From positions 1,550,001 to 1,614,000 of the forward strand of contig JAPEIS010000007.1 in the NCBI GenBank assembly GCA_029531795.1: 64,000 nt of DNA, written 5' to 3'. How positions within the stretch are numbered: position 1 is the first letter of the stretch; every line of letters starts with the position of its first letter. Of this stretch, positions 12,159-23,205 are shown one piece after another. The DNA is from Sclerotinia nivalis. Lineage: Eukaryota; Ascomycota; Leotiomycetes; Helotiales; Sclerotiniaceae. The notes under the pieces are model-generated. The model was given only the letters and a program-made list of their open reading frames with translations. It did not search any database and had not been told where the DNA came from. A program made the translations under genes and the position numbers.

Positions 12159-13084
12159 ATCTTTTTTGTAAAGGTATCCTTTGTGTAGCAGTCAAGCAAA
12201 ACGGAAGCAACACGCGATCTAAAGCAACACAGGTTAGGAGGAAGATTGATTTTGATACATGGCCGGAGCCAAATAATCGAACTTATAGATTCTGGAGATC
12301 TTCCTACAGATTTTTTGGAATCTATGATGTGGTAGGGAAAGAAATTAATGTTGTAAAATGGTTTTGTTTATGGCCGGTGAATCTTTGGTCCAGCCTTCTC
12401 GACCGCACCTAGGTAGTGAGCCTTACAAGCCTCGTAAAGTGGACAATCAATCAATCCTTTCAATGGAAATAAATATATGTTGGTTGCTACTTATGATTTC
12501 TCATTTCTTGATTGATAGAATAAAGAATGAAATTTCATGAATTATCTAGGTACAACTCGATGATTGATTTTTTATTTTTTATTTTTTATTTTTTATTTTT
12601 TATTTTTTATTTTTTATTTTTTATTTTTTATTTTTTATTTTTTATTTTTTATTTTTTATTTTTTATTTTTTATTTTTTTTTGGGAATATTGTAGCAATTT
12701 TGAACAAGCATTTACCTTTTTAACTGGATGAGTTGATTCTTTTAGAAATTTGGTGATGTCAACCCCGCTAGAGTAGTAGTACTGTAGTAGCCTCGCCGAT
12801 TAATTATTCCACTATGCCTCTATTCAAACATCAACACTAACTCCATCAGGGAATTTGAACAGCCCAAGATAACATTGGAAGGTCGTGAATTAGCCTGACT
12901 ATCCAATAATCAAATTATAAAAGAACCTTACCTTACTTTACTTTACCTTTCAGGTTTCCTTGATGCCGATCGATCTATATTCGTACCGGTACCTTCTTTC
13001 AAGTTACACCGAGCCTTGCTGTTATCTGCCCCATCTTCCTTAACCACTCATTTCCGTTTCACTACCTACCTTCTTGGGAGACCG
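12159..13084. promoter_or_regulatory. Divergent region importin / aminopeptidase P
   Basis: 926 bp holding both promoters. Main features are the perfect heptamer array at 12568-12672 and a CTTTACC/CTTACCTTACTTTACTTTACC pyrimidine stretch at about 12926-12952. No gene seen. Confidence 0.45.
12568..12672 (+). repeat. (TTTTTTA)15 minisatellite
   Basis: Fifteen perfect copies of the 7-mer TTTTTTA (105 bp), followed by nine T. It sits in the divergent promoter region between two housekeeping genes. The purity suggests recent expansion. Confidence 0.97.
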
Positions 13085-15506
13085 ATGCGATACTTTCGTC
13101 CTCTAAATAGTTGCTTACGTGGAATTCGTTCTTGCACCTTTTTTCAACCCTTCGCACAAACTCTCAGCATTCGCATTCGATATTCATCTAGTTTCGCCGG
13201 TACGTGCATTGCAAAATCGAAGCGGTACTCTTCTTTGTTGTCGCTTGGGGTTAACGAGGTCTTAGAAACAGATATGGAAACTATTAATACTACGGAGCGC
13301 TTGGCGGCGTTGAGGGATCTTATGAAGAAGAACAAGGTCGATATTTACAGTATGTAAGTCACCTAGTGACCATAGTGACCACTCTTCTACGAATTAACCT
13401 TGCCTAACCTTTATATAGTCGTTCCTTCAGAAGATAGCCATAGCTCCGAATATATCGCAGCGTGTGATGCGCGGAGGGAATTTATATCGGGGTTTTCAGG
13501 ATCCGCTGGATGCGCGGTAGTGACCTTGGACAAAGCTGCTTTGGCCACGGATGGTAGGCTATGATAATCAGTCCGCGTAAAGACTCTACTGAATTTTCCA
13601 TAGGTCGATATTTCAACCAAGCCTCGCGCCAGCTTGACGGTAAGTGAATTGATAAAATTGCTTAATTATAACCCTACGGAGCCTTGGCACCATCGCCTTG
13701 TTAAAACTCCCCATCAAAACTCATATTCTAGCTACTGAAGTACCGAGAAACTAATCGTGGTATTTAGACAATTGGCTTCTTTTGAAACAAGGTCTACAGG
13801 ATGTACCTACATGGCAAGAGTGGGCGGCTGAACAGTCCGAGAGCGGGAAAGTCGTTGGTGTTGACCCCACTATCATATCTGCGCCTGACGCTCGAAAGCT
13901 CTTAGAAAAGGTCAAAAAGCGTGGCGGGTAAGCTTGAGAAATTCATTTACCTCCATCAATGCCAGAAGTGCATCACTGATTTATGCCCTATATGAGCGAT
14001 ACTGACTTGATCGTGGTAGAAGCGACTTAATTGCTGTGGAAGAAAATCTGGTGGACCTTGTTTGGGGAGACAATCGACCTTCCTGCCCGAAGGAGCCTGT
14101 TAAGGTTCTGGCGCGTGGTTTTTCCGGGAAAGATGTCAAGACGAAACTAGAGGATCTCCGAAAGGAATTTCAGAAGAAAAAGAGTTCGGGTTTTATTGTA
14201 TCCATGTTAGACGAGATAGCCTGGCTATTTAATCTACGTGGAAATGATATTCCTTACAACCCCGTTTTCTTTTCCTATGCTTCAGTCACACCGTCATCCG
14301 CCACTCTTTATGTGGATTCAAGCAAATTAAGTGAAGAATGCACAGCACATCTCAATGATAACGGTGTGTCCATCAGAGAATACTCGAAGATATTTAGCGA
14401 CGTCGAGGTCTTGAGCCAATCTTTGGGCTCAAAAGACGCCAAGCTTAAGAAGTTCTTGGTATCAAGTAGGGCATCATGGGCATTGAAACGCGCTCTTGGC
14501 GGTGATGCTAAGGTCGATGAAGTCCGAAGTCCAATCGGTGATGCTAAATCTGTCAAAAATGAGACCGAATTAGAAGGAATGAGAGCTTGCCATATTAGAG
14601 ATGGGGCAGCACTTATCGAGTACTTCGCATGGCTTGAGCATCAGCTCGTAGTGGAAAAAGTAGAGATGGATGAAGTTACTGCGGCTGACAAACTTGAGCA
14701 ACTGCGGTCGAAACAGAAGCATTTTGTTGGATTATCCTTTGATACAATATCCTCCACAGGAGCCAATGCAGCAGTCATTCATTACAAACCCGAACCTGGT
14801 AACTGCTCGATAATTGATCCGAAGGCTGTTTATCTATGCGATTCTGGGGCTCAGTACTTTGATGGAACTACTGACACTACTCGCACACTTCATTTCGGTG
14901 AGCCAACAGAAATGGAAAAGAAGGCCTATACACTAGTTTTAAAAGGAAATATTGCTCTAGACGTCGCAGTTTTTCCTAAAGGAACTAGTGGATTTGCTCT
15001 CGATGCCCTCGCTAGACAGTTCCTCTGGGTAAGTCGTCCAAATATTTGACATGGTTGGTATCGTACTAACAATCGATTAGGAAGAAGGTTTGGACTACAG
15101 GCATGGAACAGGCCACGGAGTCGGTTCTTATTTGAATGTCCACGAAGGGCCAATAGGAATTGGGACCAGGATTCAATACTCAGAGGTCCCATTAGCACCT
15201 GGAAACGTCATATCGAACGAACCTGGATACTACGAGGATGGCTCTTTTGGTATTCGAATTGAGAACATTGTCATGGTGAAAGAGGTCGAGACTAAACATC
15301 AATTTGGCGATAAGCCGTATTTGGGCTTTGAACATGTCACAATGGTGCCATATTGCCGAAAACTCATCGATGAGACTCTTCTGACTCGAAGAGAAAAGCA
15401 CTGGTTGAACGAGTATCATGCCGATATCTATTCTAAAACTAAAGATTTCTTCAACGGAGATGAATTGACCATGAGTTGGTTAGAAAGGGAGATTGAGCCG
15501 TTGTAA
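13085..15506 (+). CDS. Xaa-Pro aminopeptidase (aminopeptidase P, M24B)
   Basis: Metallopeptidase that removes N-terminal residues preceding proline, with a dinuclear Mn/Zn site. Exons are 13085-13349, 13419-13553, 13604-13639, 13768-13927, 14020-15028 and 15081-15506, about 676 aa. The N-terminal creatinase-like half has [13 protein letters not shown] and [10 protein letters not shown]; the pita-bread half has [18 protein letters not shown], the metal ligands in [52 protein letters not shown] and the typical end [13 protein letters not shown]. From 13085 the first about 60 residues are Arg/Ser-rich without acids, like a mitochondrial presequence. An internal ATG at 13274 ([17 protein letters not shown]) gives the about 613-aa cytosolic length. 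Both starts may be used. Confidence 0.95.
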
Positions 15507-16105
15507 TTGCGCATGGGGGGTATATGGCCAGTGAGGCAAACGAAAGGGGGCATGAGGCAGCCCCTGACAACATAGCATACATATTTACTATACAGCATAT
15601 TTGATAGCGCAGAAGGTTTCACTGTTGTACTTGCATCAAATGAAGAAACTCCACTATATTGAATTTGTGGAAAGCTTTGTATCGTGAAAATAGCGTCAAA
15701 AACATCTCACTTCCCAAACTATCGTGGGCCGCGATTCGTGGCCAAAGTTCATGCACAATTATGGAGAAAATTTTGATGAGTTGCAAGGATCACGTGCATA
15801 CAATATCCCTGGAACCAATTAAGGCCAGCAGATGGATCGCTTCAAGGTCTAGCTTTAACAGTGAGTTTACCTTGAGGAGGAAACGAACAGCAAGAAGAAA
15901 CAAGGAATCAAAGAAAATTATGTTTTTCTCTGTTGGATTCCGCTCACCGCACAATTAAGTCCACAAAATTTCATGATTGTGCATTGTCCCAAATTTGCAG
16001 TTGCATCACTTCCGGTACACCTTGGCACATTATCGAAATAACTCACTTGTTCACTCCTCCCAAACATCCCGCCTTCAACTCAGAACACTATGAGGCCGAG
16101 CCAGA
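15507..16105. other. Intergenic aminopeptidase P / SUN protein
   Basis: 600 bp between two genes on the same strand, containing the 3' region of the peptidase and the promoter of the next gene. I see no gene or repeat in it. Confidence 0.4.
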
Positions 16106-19100
16106 ATGGTCTTCGCAGGTCATCGAGGTATGGTGGCAGCAACTGCGTTTTTATTCCTTTGCAACCTACCTAGCAGGATAATTGCGAGCAGTGTGACAAC
16201 CGCCACCAGCGTAAACTCGATAATTAGTGTTCCAAATACTACTGGAACATGCGAATTTAGGACGATCAACTATATAACAGATATTCTACCTCAGCAATGC
16301 CTTCGCTCCTCTTGGAGTAGCACAGACTCTCTGCTTACCACAGTGACCAGAGCTATCGATGCGGTTGGAGCCTCAGAAAGCCAAGGCAATGATGGCCTAA
16401 TAGACACAATATCGAACACACCTTCTTTCAGCGAGTATGTTGCCCAAACGAATGACGGGGGAGTCGCAAGGGAAACCAGCCGTACCTCCGAGTCCCGACA
16501 GTCCACATCATCAAGCCCATCTCCAAATATACCGACTCCCGCTGCATCTTCAATTACCGTCGATGAAGGAGAGCTTACTCATGCCTCGTTCTTGTCTTTT
16601 GAAGAGTGGAAGAAACAAATATTAGAGCAGGCTGGACAGCAAGATTTGAGTCTTGGAAAGAGAAGATCCGCGGAAGCGGCTAGGAAAAGGGAGTCGGAAG
16701 CTTTCCAAAATAATCTTGAGTCTCTGGGCGACGATGGGGAAATCGATTTGGATTTTCGCGCTTTCAGGAGCGGAGCGGCAGAACAGACCTCAAGAATGAC
16801 GGAAGACAACCATGCGGATTCTTCTAAAGGTTCACGAAAGGAGAAAAGCGATACTGGACATCGAAGGGATCAACACAGAAGCAAGGATGCTGGCAAGACT
16901 TGCAAAGAGCGTTTTTCATATGCATCCTTTGATGCCGGTGCCACTGTCCTGAAAACCCATCAAGGTGCAAAAAACTCGAAAGCTGTGTTAATAGAGAACA
17001 AGGACTCCTATATGCTTTCGGAATGCAAAACACCGAATAAGTTTCTGATAATTGAGCTTTCGGTACGATTTGTAGAAACCTGCAGTGGAGTTCACATTGC
17101 TAACAAGTAATTAGGAGGACATTTGGATTGACACTCTAGTTCTGGCAAATTACGAATTTTTCTCCAGCATGCTAAGGACCTTCCGTGTTAGTGTCAGCGA
17201 TCGTTGGCCTGTGAAGACAGACAAGTGGAAAGATTTAGGTATCTATGAAGCTCGAAACTCAAGAGAAATACAAGCTTTTCTGATAGAGAATCCACAAATT
17301 TGGGCAAGGTATATACGCATCGAATTTTTGACACACTATGGAAAGGAGTACTATTGTCCACTTTCACTCGTGAGAGTTCATGGCACTCGCATGCTTGAAA
17401 GCTGGAAGGATACTGAAGCTAACAATGACGACGATGAAGAGGCGGATGAGGACCCCGAGGACGGATTTGTTCCAGAAGCTGTGGCAGAAGCCATTCAGGT
17501 AACATCAACTGAAGTACAGACTGTGCATGTAACAACCAGTGGCCAAACAGAGACTACAGGATCATATGCACCTCGAGACGTTCAGAAAGATGAGACGCCA
17601 TTGGAGACACACCTCAAACCACCGCCAACACCAACCTCTCCTTGGAAGAAGTCTGTTGTCGGGCAACCTGAAATACTTATTGTACAAGCTAGGGGCTTGT
17701 GCTTCCCTTCAGATGCCCCAGAACATATTCTCACAAGTCAAGCTGCTGTTGAAAATGAGTCAGCTGATTTCAAAACGACTATGCAAGTCCCACCATCACC
17801 TGAAATGATTTCTACCGCCTTTACAGATAACTGGATCACGTCCTCATCGTCAGCTTTTACCGGACCCTCCGCACAGCAGACGTTGTCCGAAGATAGAGCA
17901 TCCTTAGCAAGCACTTCACTTACCCAGGAAACCCATGAATCTTCTAGGATCGCGCATGGCAGCTTACATTCAACAACTCCGACAAGTTCCACAACTGCTA
18001 ACATTCATAAACCCCAAGATGCTACAAGTACAAATAAAACTCGTAGTACAAACACTGCTTCTGCGTCTGCCTCTCTCCCCACCATCCAAGAGAGCTTCTT
18101 CAAAGCTGTGTCGAGGCGCCTGCAGCTGTTGGAAACAAACTCAACCTTATCATTAAAGTACATTGAAGAGCAATCGAAGATGCTACGAGAAGCTTTCCTG
18201 AAAATTGAAAAGAGGCAACTGCAGAAGACAACTGATTTCCTCGAAAATCTTAATAGTACAGTTCTTACGGAACTTCGCGTGTTTCGTCAACAATATGACG
18301 AAATTTGGCAGTCTACTGTCATATCCCTTGAAAGTCAGCGAGAAGAATCTCGTCGAGAAATCCTGGCTATTAGTGCTCGTCTTAACATCCTCGCAGATGA
18401 AGTTGTCTTCCAAAAGCGCATGTCTATCATCCAATCCGTACTGCTTCTTCTATGTCTTGGCCTCGTGATTTTCTCCCGTGTCTCCAGCGCGGAGCCTCTC
18501 AGTTTTTCTCTCCATAGTCGACGCTTGCGCCGCAGCGCCAATAGTATGGGAAGTCCAACCGATACTCCGGGCTATACCTCTCGGGATCGCGAAGATTATA
18601 TTGGCGGCGCTAGCTTTCCTGTAAACGCCTGGAACAATCAGCATCGCCGTCAACCCTCGGATGAATCTGTCAACTCGCGCTCACGATCGAGAGGTTGGGG
18701 TCCTCCAACACCCATATCAACATATTCTCGTTCTGATACCGAGCTCACTCCTCCACGTTCCTTCGACGATGCCGCCGCAAATACCATAACTGGAGCTTCA
18801 ACCGGTACATTTTCTCGCCTTCGTAGAAGCATCTCTATGAGGTACCAAAATTCCAACCCTTTATTATCTGCATCGAAAGAACATGAACTCCTTCGCACCT
18901 CATCATTCGGCCCTTCCCTTAGATCGCAGAATTCATCGCCTGCTTCTTTCTTGTCCGTTGCAGATGCGAAGGAAAGAGGTGGTAAAGAAAGAATTACTAG
19001 CGGTTTGGCTAGTCCCCCGCCAAGTGATAACGACAGTCACGATCCTATGGATGAGGTGAACTCTGCACCCACAGGCGTTCAGCACGAGACATTGGAGGGA

Positions 19101-19214
19101 CGAAGTGTCAATGACATCAGGGAATCTCAGGCTTCTCAAACGCTTACTCAAGAGGAACCTGATAATGAGCGAAAACCTTTACCTGCCTTGCCTGTTGGAA
19201 TCCAAAGCCCATAG
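16106..19214 (+). CDS. SUN-domain ER membrane protein, SLP1/SUCO type
   Basis: Exons 16106-17062 and 17115-19214 give 1018 aa. The order is: signal peptide (about 1-27, hydrophobic VAATAFLFLCNLPSRIIA), low-complexity Ser/Thr stretch, the SLP1/SUCO hallmark FLSFEEWKKQILEQ (about 160-175), SUN domain (about 265-412: FSYASFDAGATVLKTH, SKAVLIENKDSYMLSEC, EDIWIDTLVLANYEFFSS, KWKDLGIYEARNSREIQAF, YYCPLSLVRVHG), a Ser/Thr-rich linker, a coiled coil (about 640-750), one transmembrane helix (about 756-773, SIIQSVLLLLCLGLVIFS) and a Ser/Pro-rich tail. The 52-bp intron interrupts the SUN domain. Yeast Slp1 acts with Emp65 in the ER to protect folding of soluble proteins; the same role is inferred. It is not a nuclear-envelope Sad1-type SUN protein, which has the TM before the SUN domain. 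Confidence 0.9.
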
Positions 19215-20757
19215 GATTATTTGTCTTTATGTTGGTCTTTGAATTATTATTATTTTACTTTAGCGAGGAGTCTGGTTTGGGAATCTAGGAGTACTTTGGT
19301 CTTGGCGTATACCATGATTGCTCTGTGGTTTATGGCTATCATACTGATAGTGAAATGAAATTTATGTTTTAGTCGCAACAATTGCTGGACTTTTACTAAT
19401 TGTAAGGTTGTGAATACTTGAAATCTTTTGAATATTCAGATCCATTTTAATGTTCAAATCGTCTGAATACGTTCCAATGCTTGAACCCACTTCAATCTTC
19501 AAATACATTCAAAATTTAAGATAATTTTATTGTTGGGCTGCAGTCCGGACTATTGGACGCTATGAGGTTCCTCCATATCACTCGCCGCTAAAGCTCCGTC
19601 TTTCTCATTGAGGTCAGTCATATAATAAATAGCATGTCTCAAAATGAAGCAGCTGGACTAATACTTTCAGCCAAAGCATTTCTGCTACCCAAGAGCCGAC
19701 GACAATAGCTATCATATGCCGTATCAATACATCAGTTCCCATTCCGACATTCATTGCAGCACAGTCATATATAGAGCCCCTACTACCTCAAACTGGAGCA
19801 TTAGTTTTTGAACTAAAACGTCAGAGAAGTTCCTGTCGCCCTTGGTCCACCTGCAGTTTATCTCTCCGGTGTATGCACAACCAATTTTATTGGGAAATGT
19901 CCAGTGGTGCAAGTAATTTTGGTAGCATTTGTAGGAAGAGAAGCTTCTTTATGATGTGGAAGTCGTGTTTGATCCATAATCGGAGAGTTCTAGACATTAT
20001 CATACAGGCCCCTGGAGAGATGAAGTTTAGGATGCAATAAAAAGACAGTAATTGTCTACATCATATTTTGTTATGATTCTTTCTATTCTCAGTCACATAA
20101 TTTCATACTTGTGAGTATCATCACTTTTTTGCAAATATCAATAATGGGTGTGCGAACTTCCAAAAAGATTCGAAAACTGAATTTAACTAGAAAAACGATA
20201 TATACTACAATTAATATTATTTTGATATTCGATATCTAGATGTTTCTCTCCCACGTTCCACAGTTGGTCTTTCATACCAAGGCTGCGCTTCCACATAGCG
20301 CAAAACAATTAATGGGTAGTGGAGAAACTTTCTACCATGTGTCGAAATACTGTAGTGACCTGTCCACGGAATAGTAGAGGGAATAATGGCAATTTTGGGT
20401 ATTGGTTTACGGGAAATGTTTGTTTTAGTCGTTTGGAGAACCAAAATCCGAGGGCAGAGTGCACATGGTAAGCTTAACAAGTTTTGGGCGTGAAATTGAG
20501 ATGAGAAGTCACTATTAATAGTCTTATTGAAGTATGAAGTAGCCTTTTAAATTACGAATCTAACAACAAGTGTAAAGAATGGATCCCCAAATACCAAGTG
20601 GTTGGAACAGTCGACTAACACGACAATTCCCCGTCCTACTTCCCATCCTTTAGAAAATAGCAGCAAGTAACATCCAAACAATGCCAAGAAGTTTGCAACG
20701 AGTAGTGAAAAGAGTGTGCTATAAGGTAGTTCCCTAGAATGCTACCCCTTAAGCTTT
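19215..20757. other. Intergenic boundary between housekeeping block and accessory block
   Basis: 1.5 kb AT-rich DNA between the SUN gene and the first accessory gene. It includes the dispersed repeat copy described separately (19400-19560) and otherwise no supported gene. A minus-strand open frame at about 20217-20480 has no recognisable family and I do not call it. Confidence 0.5.
19400..19560 (-). repeat. Dispersed repeat with TTGAA/TTCAA motifs (copy 1)
   Basis: Read on the minus strand from about 19560 it begins GTCCAATAGTCCGGACTG and continues into CCCAACAATAAAATT, then many TTGAA/TTCAA hexamer-like motifs. The same opening (GTCCAATAGTTCAAACTGG, then TTCAACAATGAAAATT) occurs at about 53950 inside an intron of the second MFS gene. 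So it is a non-coding repeat family, type unknown. Confidence 0.5.
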
Positions 20758-22618
20758 TTAAGTAACGTCAATCTTTTGCCTTTTTAAGAAAACTGACAAG
20801 ACGAGCGCCACTGCTCCAGCAGCGATAGGTAGGACGAAAAGCTTCTTGAAGCTGCTCATGATTATGTCCAGAATATCATCCTGTACGTTACGGTCTAAAG
20901 TCTCAAAGAATGAATTCCCCAGACCGGAGATAAGCCCTTGAATTTCGGACAAGCTTCGATCTGGAAGGAGCTTTATAATGCCGTTCTGTGCAGTATTCAG
21001 AAAGACAGTATCGCCAATTGCCAAGGAAAGTGCTGCTCCACCTGACTGGGCACAAGTCAAGAAGCCCGTTACAATGGGAATATCTTCGGGAGCAACAAGG
21101 AATTGAGCAACCGCGAATGATGCTTGACTCCAGCCGCCGACGAATGCCATGAGCACAGTATATCCATAGATGGCGCTGAGAGAAGTGTGTCTCCCGATTG
21201 TAAAGAGGAGCGCAGAACCAATAACTTGGAGAGCGGAGCACCCAAAATACCAAGGCATATAGTAGCCCCATTTTGATAAGGTGAAGCCATTGACAAAAGT
21301 CATAGTAACCATGACCAGAATAAATGGAAGGAGCTTGAGACCCGAATCCAATGCCGACTCGCCGTGGATAATTTCGAAAAAAATGGGAATGAAGTATATT
21401 GGAAGGAATACTGCTGCTCCAGCGCACGCTGTCTCGATGAACAGAATGACTATCTCTTTTGATCGGAGGTATTTTATCGGAATCAATCTGTGTTCCTCCG
21501 TCGTCCCCAATGTATATACTTGCTGAGCGGCTAATGCAATGAATAAAATGCCCCCGGTCACGAAAAGGCCTATGATTGACCCAGAATTCCATGGAAACAA
21601 TAAACCGCCGAAGGCGATTGCCATCAGCAAGCAAGCTATGGCACCCAAGAGAAGGATAGCACCAATCCAGTCGATTTTTCCCCATCGCTGGAGAAGGCTC
21701 AAGCTAGATCGGGGTTTGGAGTTTGGGACAAGGAATACGTATACAGGAGCGAAGACTCCTCCGATGCAAAGGTTGATATAGAATCCCCATCTCCACGTGG
21801 CGCTACTATCAGCAAAAGCGCCTCCTATGAAAGGACCGACTCTATAAATTTGTCAACGTTATGTACTAGATTGAGTAGGATTGATTCTTACACCGTGCCA
21901 ATACCCCAGAGTATCTATGGTTATCCAGATTAGTATATTGGGCACGAAGATCTATATGGAATGCTTACACCTATCAGACCAAGATATATTGGCCGCTCAG
22001 TTTTTGATGTATTCTCCGACATCACAGTCATGACGCCGATATACATTCCTATGCCTCCCAGTCCGCAAATAGCTCGACCAACAATAAGAGCGTCCATGCC
22101 AGGGGCACCGCCACATATCGCGGAGCCGACCTCAAAAATCAATGTTGTAAAAATATAAACATACTTCGCGTCGAATGTGCTATATGCCTTCCCCCTGTGT
22201 GTCACTACATGTTAGTACTGATGATCTGTGCATAGGGCAGGATCGCAGCTGCTTACCACATGAGGTTTGTTCCAGCCGCTCCTAGCATGAAAGCTACTGA
22301 AACCCACGTTAGCTTTCCCACTTCATCGAATTCTTCGACAATTGCCGTCTGAATATCGGCAACGATAGTGTTGTCTATGGCGAACAAAAATGTCGATGAT
22401 GAGATACAAGCCACGACTAAGATCCAAGAAATCCCTCTGATTGTTCGAGTAGAGCTTTCCCCTGCAGTATCTCCCTCTCTTTCGACCGCAGCTTGGGCAG
22501 AAGATGTCTCTCTTCCGGGTCTCTTTTCGACTTCATTAGCAGAATTTCCGACGAGCTCCGGATTCTCTAACGTTCCGATTGAGCTACTGTCAGCTGGTTG
22601 CGCCGGTGAAAATGCCAT
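20758..22618 (-). CDS. MFS drug/toxin exporter, DHA2 (14-TMS) type
   Basis: Proton-driven plasma-membrane efflux transporter of the kind that commonly exports fungal secondary metabolites. Exons are 22618-22257, 22194-21969, 21914-21892 and 21841-20758, giving 564 aa. The third exon is only 23 nt (ILWGIGTV); including it restores the antiporter motif C, GIGTVVGPFIGGAF. The first about 60 residues are hydrophilic, followed by WILVVACISSSTFLFAIDNTIVADIQ (TM1 with the DHA2-type D-N-T-I motif A/D1 region) and VGRAICGLGGIGMYIG. Many further hydrophobic spans run to the Lys/Arg-rich C-terminus. It is divergent from the P450 at 23206 and defines the left edge of the accessory block. Substrate is not visible; export of the RiPP product is inferred only from position. 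Confidence 0.88.
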
Positions 22619-23205
22619 GGTACTGTATAAACGTCAAGAAAAAGTGTTGTTGTCAAATTCGTATGATAACCTTTCGCTATGTATGAATAAATTGCATTCT
22701 AAGTTCAAAAGTAATTGGCCAGGCCTTAATCTAGTATAGTATACGTGGTATTTAATGGGAATTAGATACTTTCATTGCTTCAAAAGAGATTTATTTTGAT
22801 TTCAAATATAGAATAGTACATATCCTATCAAATCGTGACTTTAGTTGATGAATACTTATTAGAAATCTAGGATCGTTTAATCCCATGTGCCGCCCGCTAG
22901 AAATTTTAGTGGTTAGTGGTTGCTCCGAACCCCCCTGCTGGCTGTTCACCGATTATGTTACACCCAATTTCGCACTAATGCTTGCCGCTGTTTTCGCATC
23001 ATAGGGACTAGGTAGTCATGGATTCTGCTTTTTGGTAAACGGTTTGATGCATGCGAGGCTGTGCCATCCACACTAAACTTGAGGGTTGGTTTCAGTTGGG
23101 ATAGTTTAAGATTCCCCCGGAATATTTCTTCTTCAAAGAATCAGAATCTTCAGTCTTTTTCTCAATTCTACCATTTGATCCGAAGACTCATACCATGTTC
23201 TAACT
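22619..23205. promoter_or_regulatory. Divergent promoter region MFS / P450-1
   Basis: 587 bp between two head-to-head accessory genes, so co-regulation is plausible. AT-rich from 22740 to 22880. No specific binding site can be assigned from sequence alone. Confidence 0.4.
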
